A stretch of 46,811 nt of DNA from DAOTUB01 sp034437455 (GTDB lineage: Bacteria; Chloroflexota; Anaerolineae; B4-G1), in the NCBI GenBank assembly GCA_034437455.1, contig DAOTUB010000103.1, forward strand, positions 1 to 46,811, in the 5' to 3' direction. The translations under genes were made by a program, and so were the position numbers. The notes beneath the pieces are model-generated. The model ran no database searches, had not been told where the DNA came from, and was given only the letters and a program-made list of their open reading frames with translations. How positions within the stretch are numbered: the stretch's first letter is position 1; each line of letters starts with the position of its first letter. This document shows, one piece after another, positions 14,736 to 23,899 of this stretch.

Positions 14736-14892
14736 TTCAGAAAAATGAGGAAGGGCGAGTTTCGGACACGGCGGTGGACTCTTCAGGGGTACTCGGGTAG
14801 TGGAAAAAGTAGTTTGGCAACACAGATGAAGGGGCCGATCTTGGTCATTGATGCTGATCAGTGCTTCCAGGAGGTCCTCGACCTGGCCGGCG
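14736..14892 (+). pseudogene. N-terminal fragment of a P-loop (AAA_24-like) ATPase
   Basis: The segment encodes RRWTLQGYSGSGKSSLATQM and KGPILVIDADQCFQEVL. The P-loop GYSGSGKSS and the following 'ILVIDAD' strand match phage/plasmid RecA-like AAA_24 ATPases. The homology stops after about 50 codons, where a fragment of the LGIHRDVV gene begins. Confidence 0.65.
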
Positions 14893-14905
14893 AAACCCGA
14901 CGTCG

Positions 14906-14998
14906 CCGGCAAGATACTTGATTTATTTGGGATCCACCGCGACGTCGTGCTTTCGTGGATAGTGGACATTGATACTGACGAGGACAAGATCGAGGGGT
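14906..14998 (+). pseudogene. C-terminal fragment, paralog of the 13901 gene
   Basis: The frame LDLFGIHRDVVLSWIVDIDT resembles LDELGIHRDVVAMWVNDLEP of the gene at 13901. The upstream half is replaced by the ATPase fragment. It ends at the stop at 14998. Confidence 0.6.
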
Positions 14999-15024
14999 AG
15001 GGCCAAGGCCCTTTCAGTTCTGTA

Positions 15025-15225
15025 ATGAAACGTTCATCTACACTTCAAATCTTTGAGACAGATGGCAACCGTTACGCCGATTTGAGGATGGCTCAGGCGG
15101 CGGCGCTGGGCGACGTGGCCCAGGCAGTGGTTAATGTAGTGCGTGTGGGCCTTGCCCAGGAAAAACTAACCGTCGTTGACGGAAAGGTGGTATTCATTGA
15201 TGACCACAAAGATAAGCAGGCGTGA
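15025..15225 (+). CDS. Small hypothetical protein upstream of the serine recombinase
   Basis: A 66-residue protein (MKRSSTLQIFETDGNRYADL...), with a helical middle (AAALGDVAQAVVNVVRVGL) and an acidic/basic tail. No family is recognised. Its last 26 bases overlap the start of the serine recombinase at 15200, indicating translational coupling. It could be a directionality factor or a small partner of the recombinase, but this is only inference from position. Confidence 0.5.
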   Translation: MKRSSTLQIFETDGNRYADLRMAQAAALGDVAQAVVNVVRVGLAQEKLTVVDGKVVFIDDHKDKQA

Positions 15226-16783
15226 TTGTTCCCTACCTCCTGGCTCGTTGGTTTGGGCTTATGTCCGTGATAGCGGCGGGGATACTCAAGACTTGTCGGT
15301 ACAGCAGCAGGTGCAGGCGATCCAAAACTATTGTGAGCGTTTCGATCTGGTCCTGGTCCATATCTTTATGGATGAAGCGCAGTCGGGCGGATCGGTGGTA
15401 GGGCGTGATGCTTTTGATGATCTGATCCACTTGGCCCATCAGGACCCGCCCCCTGTGGAGGGGATCGTCGTCTGGTCGTTTAGCCGCTTTGCCCGCAATC
15501 TTCTCGATGCGCAGTTTCATAAAGCCGACTTGCGGCGCCGGGGATATGAGCTTATCAGTCTGACCGAAGACCTGCCCAACGGTGATTATGCTCCTATCAT
15601 TGAGGCGCTGATTGACTGGAAAAACGAGCGTTTCTTAAAGGACCTGAGCCGGGATGTTCAACGTGGGTTACGCGATCTGGCGCGCAAGGGTTATGCTCCC
15701 GGCGGCTTTCCTCCGGTTGGTTACAAGGCTGAGAAAGTGACCCTTGGGCGGCGACGGGACGGTCGCCCTCACGTGGTGAGCCGATGGGTTCCTGATCCAG
15801 CCAAGGCCGATTTAGTTCGTAAGGCGTGGTGGATGCGAGCCGATGGCGCTACTTACAATGAGATACATCAGGAAACGCGCCTTTATACTTCCAAGAATAG
15901 TTATGCCACTATGTTTGGCAACGAGACTTACAAGGGAGTACTAAAGTGCGGTGATCTTAAGATCGAAGGGGGGCTGGAGGCGCTGGTAGATGAGGAAACC
16001 TGGGAGATAGTGCAGAAGCGCCGACGGTCTTACAAAAAGCGATTGCGATCAACTCGCCAACACCCAAAACGGGAAAGAAGCCCCTATTTGCTCTCCGGCT
16101 TGGTGGTGTGCGCCGAGTGCGGGGATGCGATGAGCGGCGGCACCGATAGTCTCAAACGTCGCCAATCCTGGGCCTACTATATTTGTGGGCGGAAGAAGCG
16201 CAAGGGCTGGCATTCTTGCCCTACTGGAAAGATCAGCGGCCAGTTGCTTGAGCAAGCGGTATTGGATACGGTGATAGAACGAGTGTTGACACCTGACTAT
16301 GTACTGGACTTGGTGAAAGAGGTCAATGCCCATCTAGCCCTGGATAACGGCGACATTGACCGAGAGATAAATGGAGTGAAGCGACAAGTAGCCGACATCG
16401 AGAAGGAAATTGAGAACTTGCTCGATTTGGTGGAGCAATATGGCGCTAGGTCGGCTGGAGATCGCCTTGTAGTGCGTGAAGCAAAACGTGAAGGACTGAT
16501 TGGGCGATTGCGGAAGCTGGAGCGCCAGCGTGAGTTACACAAGCTACAGGTAGACCCTGAACTGATCCAGGCTGTTCTGGCGGGGATGCGCGGGACGTTG
16601 GAGGGGGACGATCTTCAGGCCAAGCGAGTGTTGTTGAAACGTTTTGTAGAACGGGTGGAGGTGAGCAAGGAAAGCGCCAGGCTGGTTTACACTTGTCCCA
16701 TTCCTGACACGGTGTACAGTTTTGGAGGAATCAATAATGAGCCTCTTTGGGGGTACCATATAAAGACCCTTCACACCGGGTAA
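15200..16783 (+). CDS. Large serine recombinase
   Basis: A 527-residue recombinase. The resolvase domain has the motif VWAYVRDSGG with catalytic Ser25, and downstream VVWSFSRFARN carrying active-site arginines. A recombinase domain follows (RGLRDLARKGYAPGGFPPVGY). Next is a zinc ribbon (VCAECGDAMSGG ... YYICGRKKRKGWHSCP, four cysteines) and a coiled coil (about 395-455). This is the layout of phage-type serine integrases, which recombine attP and attB through a Ser-DNA bond. The ATG at 15200 is chosen because AAAGGTGG precedes it. It lies at the right end of the element, as integrases often do. Confidence 0.9.
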   Translation: MTTKISRRDCSLPPGSLVWAYVRDSGGDTQDLSVQQQVQAIQNYCERFDLVLVHIFMDEAQSGGSVVGRDAFDDLIHLAHQDPPPVEGIVVWSFSRFARNLLDAQFHKADLRRRGYELISLTEDLPNGDYAPIIEALIDWKNERFLKDLSRDVQRGLRDLARKGYAPGGFPPVGYKAEKVTLGRRRDGRPHVVSRWVPDPAKADLVRKAWWMRADGATYNEIHQETRLYTSKNSYATMFGNETYKGVLKCGDLKIEGGLEALVDEETWEIVQKRRRSYKKRLRSTRQHPKRERSPYLLSGLVVCAECGDAMSGGTDSLKRRQSWAYYICGRKKRKGWHSCPTGKISGQLLEQAVLDTVIERVLTPDYVLDLVKEVNAHLALDNGDIDREINGVKRQVADIEKEIENLLDLVEQYGARSAGDRLVVREAKREGLIGRLRKLERQRELHKLQVDPELIQAVLAGMRGTLEGDDLQAKRVLLKRFVERVEVSKESARLVYTCPIPDTVYSFGGINNEPLWGYHIKTLHTG

Positions 16784-16789
16784 GTCTCG

Positions 16790-17005
16790 CAGAGGGAAGG
16801 TACACCAAAGCCTTCCTTTTTCGTTTCCTATCTCTACTTTGTCCACGAATTTGCGCAGGAGCGTCTGTTGGACCTGGATATCTTCGCGGCTAGTTAACGC
16901 TCCCTGCACATTGGTGATGACGGCCATGATAAACTCGGGATGCACCTCAGCGTTCTTCTGATCTCGGCGGGATTCCAAACTCTGAACCTCTCGTGATGTC
17001 GGGTT
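16790..17005 (-). pseudogene. C-terminal remnant of a second serine recombinase
   Basis: On the minus strand the segment reads EFIMAVITNVQGALTSREDI and QVQQTLLRKFVDKVEIGNEK, then GRLWCTFPL. This is the typical C-terminal end of large serine recombinases (compare AKRVLLKRFVERVEVSKESA of the 15200 protein). No catalytic domain remains. It points towards the intact recombinase, so the two C-termini converge near 16785, a likely element junction. Confidence 0.7.
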
Positions 17006-17027
17006 TCGGTTCACGCCTCAACTCGAT

Positions 17028-17474
17028 CTACTCACTCACGCCGATGCCCGCCAACATCTTCTCTCGAAACTCCTCGGCTGTGGAGACAACATCATAATCC
17101 ACGGCAATCGCCCCAAAGTGGCGTCCGGCGCACTCGCTCTTCATCTTTTCCTGGCCCCGAAGATCCGCCGGATCGCCGCTGCCTTTCGTTTCCCTCACCA
17201 GGTAGAGCTTTTCGCGCCGATTGTCAAATCGGCCCTCGCCGAACTGGTCCTGCACGTGGAGCACCACGGCCCAGTCGGGGTTATAATCGCCGATGGGCGT
17301 GGACACGACGAACCAATCGGGCAGCTTTGCGAACAGCTTTACCTCGTCCATCGTCTCCAGCGCCTCCGCAAAATTCCGCTCGACGCCCGAATCGTAGATC
17401 ACGCGATCGTAGATCGACTTTTCGATGGGCAGCATGCTTTCCTCGTACCCCTTCATATCCTCGAAGAGCGACAT
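17028..17474 (-). pseudogene. C-terminal fragment of type III restriction endonuclease (Res)
   Basis: The frame reads MLPIEKSIYDRVIYDSGVER then NFAEALETMDEVKLFAKLPD and TPIGDYNPDWAVV, followed by LYLVRETKG. This is the C-terminal nuclease part of type III Res subunits; the D...E-x-K core is PDWAVV...VRETK. The helicase part (about 700 residues) is missing. Directly upstream on the same strand lies a Mod fragment, so one deletion joined the middle of mod to the end of res. Confidence 0.75.
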
Positions 17475-17479
17475 CCTTC

Positions 17480-18075
17480 TCTTGCCGGTGAATTCTCAGC
17501 CGTTGGCTCGGGCAACTGCATCATAAGAGAGCAGCGGTTATTACCATCTTCGCGGTTGAGTTCCAAGACAGCTTGAGCGGCTGGACATGATCCAGCGAAG
17601 AAGTCAAGGAAAATGTCGTTGTCAGCAGAACCTTGCTCAACCAAAAGCTTTACCAATTCTAATGGCTTGGGGAAATCGAATGGGTGTGTTTCATTTCGGT
17701 TGGAGGTAGTCGCGGTTTCCATACCGCGCGCTATGGAAAGCGCGGCTACTCAACCCATTTGAAACACACCCATTTGAAACACACCCAAATCGAATACATC
17801 TGATCCAAACAAATCTCTGATTTCTTGAGTGCCTATGCTTGTACTCGGCACTTTGCGAAGTAAAGAAGAAAGCCCAGTGAATTCACTTTGCAATTCCAAT
17901 AAGAATTTTTTGCGTCGTGGACGACCTTGAGGACTAGATGGCCAGATAATCTTGTTCTCAGTAATCAATCCTTGCATCGTCTCTTGACTATACCGCCATC
18001 CCTTGTCTGGACAGCCATAGTTGATTCCTGTCTCGGTTGATAAGTTGTCATGGGTGCTTACACACCACCAAGGAC
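17480..18075 (-). pseudogene. Type III methyltransferase (Mod) fragment split by a MITE
   Basis: From 18075 down to 17796 the minus strand reads GWRYSQETMQGLI, GRPRRKKFLLELQSEFTGLSS and TQEIRDLFGSDVFD. From 17672 down to 17480 it continues with FPKPLELVKLLVEQ, DIFLDFFAGS (SAM-binding motif region) and NREDGNNRCSLMMQLPEPT. Excising the MITE plus one 9-bp duplication (114 bp) restores the conserved phrase SDVFDFPKPLELVK in frame. The motif following FAGS is degenerate (CPAAQAV). The N-terminus is lost towards the IS110 copy at 18179. Confidence 0.75.
17682..17786. mobile_element. MITE family 1, copy 1 (REPIN core, 9-bp TSD)
   Basis: The 105-bp element has terminal inverted repeats GGGTGTGTTTCA / TGAAACACACCC and is flanked by the 9-bp duplication AAATCGAAT (17673-17681 and 17787-17795). 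Its core (17706-17749) is a GTAG...CTAC double hairpin. Its right end carries a tandem duplication of about 15 bp that copy 2 lacks. It interrupts the mod fragment. Confidence 0.85.
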
Positions 18076-18178
18076 GAAAATAGCCGCAGCCACACAGCCC
18101 GCTTCTGCCGAGAGCACGTGAAGCAGATTCTTTCTGTAATGGGTGTCTGACCAGCCAAACCCTACGAGGAGGCAGCCG

Positions 18179-19495
18179 ATGCGCATTATCTATCAGAAGG
18201 TTGCTGGTCTGGATGTCCACAAAAAGACGGTGGTAGCGACGCGGATGCACGTTACGGAAGATGGCCGGCTGGATTGGGAAATGAGGACCTTTGGCACAAC
18301 GACGCCAGAACTGTTGCTGATGCACGATTGGCTGCAGGAGTGGAACATTACGCGTGTAGCCATGGAAAGCACGTGGGATTACTGGAAGCCGCCCTTTAAC
18401 TTTGAGGTCCTGCTGGTGAATGCACAGCACGTGAAGCACGTGCCGGAGCGCAAGACGGATGTCACAGACTCCGAGTGGCTGGCGGAGTTGCTGATGCACG
18501 GGCTGCTAAAGCCCAGTTTCATACCCCCGAAGCCACAGCGTGCGCTGCGCGAGTTGACCCGCTATCGCAGGTGATCCAAGAACGTGCGCGGACGGTAAAC
18601 CGGGTGCAAAAGTTGCTGGAGGGGGCCAATATCAAGTTGTCGTCGGTGGTGACGGACATTATGGGGGTGTCGGCACGGGCGATGTTGGCGGCCCTTGGCG
18701 CGGGAGAAACGGATCCTACGCTCATGGCCGATTTGGCGCGTGGTCGGTTGCGCAGCAAGATTCCAGAATTGGAAAAAGCATTGATCGGAATCGTCGAGTC
18801 TCACCACCGATTTCTGCTGGCAAAGCAGTTGGCGCATCGATTTCTTGGGGGAACAGATTGCCGATATCAGTGCTGAAATTGCCCAGCGACTAGAGGCTAT
18901 GAGCCTGTCCTCTCATCCACCTACTCCAGGTGAGGGAAATGATGTCGCAGCAGGAAAACCCGAACCAAATGCCGACGAAAAGCCACCCTTGACCTGGAGT
19001 GAAGCGGTCGCACTCCTGGACACTATCCCCAGAGTTGACCGCAAGGTAGCGGAAGTGATGTTGGCAGAAATGGGCCTCGATATGAGCCAGTTTCCTACAG
19101 ACAAGCATCTGGCGGCGTGGGCGGGGTTGGCGCCAGGGAATCATCAAAGTGGCGGCAAACGGTACTCGGAGCGCACCCGCAAAGGGAATCGTCCTCTGTC
19201 CACCATCATGGTTCAGGCAGCATGGTCTGCGGTCCGCACCAAGAATACATTCTTGAAAGCACGTTACCATCGCCTGGCCGCTCGACGAGGCAAGAAACGT
19301 GCCATGGTCGCTACTGCTCATTCGATGCTGGTGAGTGCTTGGCATATATTGACCTATCGGCAACCGTACAAAGAATTGGGTGACGACTACTTCGACCAAC
19401 GCAAGAAAGAGACCAAGGTCAACTATCTCATCCGGCGATTCGAAAAGCTAACGGGTGGTTCCGTCATCGTTGAGATGCAGCCATCCGCCGCCTAA
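18179..19495 (+). pseudogene. IS110-family transposase with two frameshifts
   Basis: The N-terminal RuvC-like domain has the DEDD residues Asp12 (AGLDVHKK), Glu63 (AMEST), Asp94 and Asp97 (KTDVTDSEWLAEL). The reading frame shifts near 18565-18575 (after LTRY) and again in a run of five G near 18847. The C-terminal IS116/IS110/IS902 domain is otherwise complete, with the serine-bearing region LAPGNHQSGGKRYS. Full coding would give about 440 residues. AGGAGG precedes the ATG at 18179. IS110 elements lack terminal inverted repeats, so the exact ends are not visible. As it stands the transposase is probably inactive. Confidence 0.8.
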
Positions 19496-19808
19496 GATAA
19501 TTATTTTCGAAGCAGCAGATACCTTGCAGATTAGTATAGCGCAACTTGGCCCAGAAGTCAAAAACGGGTTGGGCCAGTCGCCGCCCAAACGCAAACCCAC
19601 GCGGATCGCTCTGTTCCGCCGCTCTCCACGACCTCGCGCCACATGCCCCGACGCGGCGCGGGTACAAGAGATGGTTGCGGAGTCGTGGGATCTGCCAGAC
19701 GATTGCGGTGAACTTTTTGCGTAAACGGGCGACCCGTGCTACACTAGGGCCGACGACAGATACTAAAGTGGATACGATTCGCACTTGCTACAAATTTTAG
19801 CCATACCC
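19496..19808. other. Gene-free spacer downstream of the IS110 copy
   Basis: I find no convincing gene in this stretch. It probably contains the right end of the IS110 element and remnants of older DNA. Open frames on both strands have no recognisable motif. Confidence 0.4.
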
Positions 19809-19817
19809 TTTTGATTT

Positions 19818-19908
19818 GGGTGTGTTTCAAATGGGTTGAGTAGCCGCGCTTTCCATAGCGCGCGGTATGGAAACCGCGACTACCTCCAACCGGAAATGAA
19901 ACACACCC
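19818..19908. mobile_element. MITE family 1, copy 2 (inverted, 9-bp TSD)
   Basis: The 91-bp element is the near-perfect inverse of copy 1 at 17682. It has the same GGGTGTGTTTCA ends and a different 9-bp target duplication, TTTTGATTT (19809-19817 and 19909-19917). The core double hairpin is at 19840-19883. Different duplications show two separate insertions rather than one large segment duplication. Confidence 0.85.
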
Positions 19909-20103
19909 TTTTGATTTGATACATTCTGTTGGCGGCAGATTACCACGGATGGGGAAATACACGATGTCCAGCTATAAACCGAGACAAACCATTCCATTTT
20001 GGCCTTCCAGGACATAATTAAGGTCTTCTCACACTGTATTTCGGGCGAAACTTCCAGGGTTCATTGATCGGTTTATGGAAGGAAGCGATGATATCTGTCC
20101 CAG

Positions 20104-20130
20104 CCTGACAGGCCTTTGGGATTTGTCAGG
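20104..20130 (+). promoter_or_regulatory. Leader hairpin before the 20168 gene
   Basis: CCTGACA (20104-20110) pairs with TGTCAGG (20124-20130). It lies 25 bases before the AAAGGAGG ribosome binding site. The rest of 19918-20160 shows no gene and no clear promoter. Confidence 0.35.
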
Positions 20131-20167
20131 TTTGGTCTGAGTAATTACAAAAAAGGAGGTTGGCGAA

Positions 20168-21354
20168 ATGAAAGTCTTGATCTTGGGTAGTGGTCTCATA
20201 GGACCGGCGGCGGCGTACAACGCGATGATCGATCCCGACGTGTCGCGAGTAACGCTGTGCGATCTGAACCAGCAGCAGTTGAACGCCGCGCAGACAAAGC
20301 TCAACAAGTTGCAGGGCGGAGAGAAGCTCGATACCGTCGCGCTCGACGTGCGCGACGAGGACGCCGCCGCCCGGTTGATGGCGGATTTCGACGTCATCCT
20401 GGGCGCGTTGCCTCCGGTGCTCATTCCGGCAGAGATTCGGGCGGCGGTAGCGGCCAAGACGCCGTTAGTCGATCTGCTCTTTCCTATTGGAATCGATGAC
20501 GCGGAGATGGCTGCCCTTCGGCAGCAGGTGGAGGCTGCGGGCATGGTGGTTGTCCTGGGGTGCGGCGTGTCGCCGGGGATGACCGAGATGTCGGCCCGCT
20601 ACCTGGCGGAAAAGCTGGATCGCGTGGACGAGCTGTATATCCGCTGCGGCGGCATTCCAGAAAATCCCAAGCCACCGCTGGATTACAAGATCGTGTTTGG
20701 CGGGCGGAGTATGCCGCTACAGGAGAGCGATGCCTCGATCGTCAAAGACGGAGAGCTGAAAATCGTGCCGCGTTACTCGGGTGCCAAGAGCATATTCTTC
20801 TCCGGCGTAGGCGAGTGCGAAGAGGGCTGGAGGACTTTCCAGAGTGGCTGCTGGACATGGAGATCCTCAAGGGCCTGAAATACGCCGCGCACACGACGAT
20901 ACGCTGGCCCGGTTATGCGGCCAAAGTGACGGTGCTCAAAGAGATGGGGATGCTCAGCCGCGAGCCAGTCGAGGTGGATGGCGTCCGGGTTGTGCCCAAG
21001 CGCGTGCTTGATGCGGTGCTCTACCCCCACGTCAAAATGGAGGAGGGCGAGCGAGACATCACCCTCTTCCGAACCGAGGTGAAAGGCGAGAAGGACGGAC
21101 AGCCGCGCAGGTATCTGTTCGAGACGGTAGATCGCTATGACGATGTCCTCGGGTTCACTTCGATGGCCCGCACCACGGGCTTTACCGGGGCCATCATCGC
21201 CCGCATGATCGCGCGCGGCGACTTTAAAGCCACGGGGTTATTCATGTCGGAGCAGGCCATCGCCGGTTCATTGTTCGACGCGCTGCTGAGCGAACTGGCC
21301 GCCGCCGACGTTCGGTTCACCTTGACGACGGAAAAGGTAGAGCTTTTGGGATAA
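20168..21354 (+). pseudogene. Saccharopine dehydrogenase-like oxidoreductase, frameshifted
   Basis: The first frame (20168 to about 20820) has the NAD(P)-binding GxGxxG variant LILGSGLIGPAAA (residues 4-16) and continues through VVLGCGVSPGMTEMSARYL, a signature of the saccharopine dehydrogenase/homospermidine synthase-like family. Between about 20815 and 20827 the frame shifts. The second frame continues with LEDFPEWLLDMEILKGLKYA to the stop at 21354, encoding the C-terminal domain. Together they would give about 395 residues, the usual length. A strong AAAGGAGG site precedes the ATG. The shift may be a real mutation or a sequence error; both halves look otherwise well conserved. Confidence 0.75.
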
Positions 21355-21431
21355 AAGCTGCGTTGATGCCTCCGTCACCCTGATGTCGAAGGAAGTCGAT
21401 TATGAGAATCAAGAGCGGAGTGAGATAACAA

Positions 21432-23150
21432 ATGAAAGATACAAACAGAAGCAGTGTGGGCCGGGCTGTGGCGGAGGCGTTCAAGGCGGAAAAAGTCGAG
21501 TTTGTTTTCGGGCTGGCCGGCTCCCACGTGCTGGCGATTTTCGACGCGCTGGCCGACGAACCCCAGATTCGTCACGTGGTGACCAAGCACGAGAACAACG
21601 CTGCCTTTATGGCCGGGATGTACGGCCATCTGACCGGACGACCGGGGGTGGTGTTGGTCACCGCCGGGCCAGGAGCCACCAATTCTATATCGGGCGTCGC
21701 GCAAGCGTATTTCCAATCGATGCCGATGGTGCACATCTCTGGGGGTGTACCGCTGGGATCAGGTAACGAGGTCTTTCACGGCATAGACCGGGATGATTTT
21801 CTGCACAGGATGTTCGCCGACGTCACCAAGTGGTCGGTGCGCGTGGAACGGGCGGAGGACGTTCCCGACATTCTTTCGCGCGCCTTCGCTCTGGCTGTCA
21901 GTGGGCGGCCAGGGCCGGTGCACGTGGACATTCCCCAGAACATCATCCAGGCCGAAGGTGTCGAGATGCCCTCTTACCGTCCATCGCCGGTAGAGAAACA
22001 GGCGCCGCCCAAAGAACTGGTACGTCAGGTGCGCCAAGCCCTGGTGAAGGCGCGGCGACCGATGATCTGCGCCGGGCGAGGGGTGCTGGTTCACCGCGCC
22101 GAGGCAGAGTTGGTCGCGCTGGCCGAGGCGGTTTCTGCGCCGGTGCTCCACTGTACCAACAGCCTGGGCGTCATCGCCGACGACCACCCGCTGGCCACGG
22201 GCGCGTTTAGCCAGTGGCGGGGCAACTCGTTTGGCTGGGAGCTGTTGAGCGAGGCGGACTTTGTGCTGGCCGTCGGTTTCAGATCGGGTTCGTTCACGGT
22301 CGGTGAGTTGGTTCAACAGGCGCCGGAGCATACCGTCCTTGTGGCGTTGGACGAACCCCACACGCTGACGCCTATGGAGGGTCTAGAGGCCGTCGTGGCC
22401 TGCGATAGCCGTCTTTTTCTCTTCCGACTTTTGGCCCACGCCGGCGAGTTCAGACGTCCCCTCGACGAGGATCTGACGGAGCGCATCGCCCAGCACAAAG
22501 AGGCTTTCCAGAGAGGATTGGCCCGGTACATGGCTCCTTATGAAAACGCGCGGCCTATCCATTTTGGGCAGGCGACGCAAGAGTTGGTATCGCGGCTGAA
22601 CCAGGATGCCATCGTCGTGTCTGGCGTGGGGAACCACAATATGTGGGGCTTTTTGATGGCGCCGATCCGCAAACGGGATAGCTTTATCCAGGAAGGTTTC
22701 TGGGCCACGATGGGCAGCGAGCTGGGTGGGGGGATCGTGGCGAAACTGACCTGCCCGGAACGCCAGGTGGTGGTCATCACAGGCGATGGCTCGCTGCTGA
22801 TGAGCGCTTCGGACTTTGTGACGGCGGTGGAGACGGGGGCGAACATCCTGGTGATGGTGCTCAACGACAGTCGCTATGGCATGATCAATGCCATTCAGCG
22901 CAGAGACTTTGAGCGTTCCTTTGGCGACGAGATCGCGCCGGTTGATTTTGTCCGCTTCGCCGAGAGCTTTGGTGCGACCGGAGTGCGCGTCGAGTCGCCA
23001 GAGGCGCTGCCAGACGCGATGGAGCGGGCGCTGGCTCTGAGCGCCCAGACCCCGGTGATCCTCGACGTCGTCTGCAACTATGAATATGAATGGCCCCGCG
23101 TCGAAACCATTCTGGCGTTGGGCCTGGAACAAGAAGTATCTGAGCCATGA
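21432..23150 (+). CDS. Thiamine diphosphate enzyme, acetolactate synthase-like
   Basis: A 572-residue enzyme. The N-terminal ThDP-pyrimidine domain contains the catalytic Glu in VTKHENNAAFMAGMYG (about residue 53). A central domain follows, then the ThDP-binding motif GDGSLLMSASDFVTAVETG...NDSRYGM (about 455-490). Family members join or decarboxylate 2-oxo acids (acetolactate synthase, oxalyl-CoA decarboxylase, sulphoacetaldehyde acetyltransferase and others). I cannot assign the substrate. It follows the saccharopine dehydrogenase-like gene by 77 bp on the same strand; the pair may act on one amino or oxo acid. Confidence 0.85.
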   Translation: MKDTNRSSVGRAVAEAFKAEKVEFVFGLAGSHVLAIFDALADEPQIRHVVTKHENNAAFMAGMYGHLTGRPGVVLVTAGPGATNSISGVAQAYFQSMPMVHISGGVPLGSGNEVFHGIDRDDFLHRMFADVTKWSVRVERAEDVPDILSRAFALAVSGRPGPVHVDIPQNIIQAEGVEMPSYRPSPVEKQAPPKELVRQVRQALVKARRPMICAGRGVLVHRAEAELVALAEAVSAPVLHCTNSLGVIADDHPLATGAFSQWRGNSFGWELLSEADFVLAVGFRSGSFTVGELVQQAPEHTVLVALDEPHTLTPMEGLEAVVACDSRLFLFRLLAHAGEFRRPLDEDLTERIAQHKEAFQRGLARYMAPYENARPIHFGQATQELVSRLNQDAIVVSGVGNHNMWGFLMAPIRKRDSFIQEGFWATMGSELGGGIVAKLTCPERQVVVITGDGSLLMSASDFVTAVETGANILVMVLNDSRYGMINAIQRRDFERSFGDEIAPVDFVRFAESFGATGVRVESPEALPDAMERALALSAQTPVILDVVCNYEYEWPRVETILALGLEQEVSEP

Positions 23151-23183
23151 GACTCGCAGAGGCTAACAGTACAGAAGAGCCAC

Positions 23184-23864
23184 TCAGAGAAAATGGCGGT
23201 CGTGCGGGCTGGGGGCGCCTCTAGTTCCGTGCAGAAACGGCTCGAGATGGTGCTCGATCAACGTTGCTATCTCCTGGGCCGAGCGTGATCCATCAACTTC
23301 ATAGATGGTCAGGCCGCGTGACTGAGCTTGTGCTTTCACGCGTTCAGCCAGTAGCATATCTCGCCTGAACACATTCCGCGTCGCTCTTTCGGGGTTGCTC
23401 ACCTGGTCTCGAAATGAGGGCTTGTTGCGTCGCTTCATGGATTCCCGCTTGAATTCCTCTGTCGGCACGAGCCAAATGGCCTGGCGCTTATTGGAGAGCA
23501 CGGGAGAAAGAAGCTCCGGGGTGAACCCGAAACCTTCAGCCAGAACCATCGGCTCTCGTGAGAGGGCGAGCAAGTCTTGAGCTACGAGCGGAAAACGATC
23601 TCGAAACCCTCGTACCAAAAATTGCAGCAACTCCTCCGGTTGAGGGTGTACCCACCGCTCGTCCAGCGAGGCGGACAGGAAAGCACGATAACACGGTTTG
23701 GTCTGGGCCAAGCGTGTCAATTGTGGCAGATCCTGCCGATCATAGTTGTAAAGCTGAAGCCCGTATCGGTCCGCAATAGTCTGTGAGACCGTTGTTTTAC
23801 CGGCGTCAGTGGCCCCTCCAATCCAAAGAACGTGGGATAGAGCGCGTCTGGCTTTTTGATCCAT
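23184..23864 (-). CDS. P-loop kinase-like NTPase
   Basis: A 226-residue protein with a Walker A motif GGATDAGKTT near the N-terminus, then NYDRQDLPQLTRL as nucleotide or substrate segment. Basic residues in the middle (RRNKPSFRDQ, ATRNVFRRDMLLAERV) could form a kinase lid. The pattern suggests a small-molecule kinase of the adenylate/uridine kinase-like superfamily, with unknown substrate. The ATG at 23864 is preferred over the GTG at 23876 because GGAG lies six bases before it. It is the last gene of the minus-strand group that includes the polymerase. Confidence 0.65.
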   Translation of the reverse strand: MDQKARRALSHVLWIGGATDAGKTTVSQTIADRYGLQLYNYDRQDLPQLTRLAQTKPCYRAFLSASLDERWVHPQPEELLQFLVRGFRDRFPLVAQDLLALSREPMVLAEGFGFTPELLSPVLSNKRQAIWLVPTEEFKRESMKRRNKPSFRDQVSNPERATRNVFRRDMLLAERVKAQAQSRGLTIYEVDGSRSAQEIATLIEHHLEPFLHGTRGAPSPHDRHFL

Positions 23865-23899
23865 AGATGTCTCCACGTCTTTTTGAAATTGCCAGTGCG

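Noticed and set aside
17787..19817. The two inverted MITEs considered as ends of one composite transposon around IS110
   Set aside because: Each MITE has its own different 9-bp duplication, and the left one sits inside a mod gene fragment that is restored by its excision, so they inserted independently.
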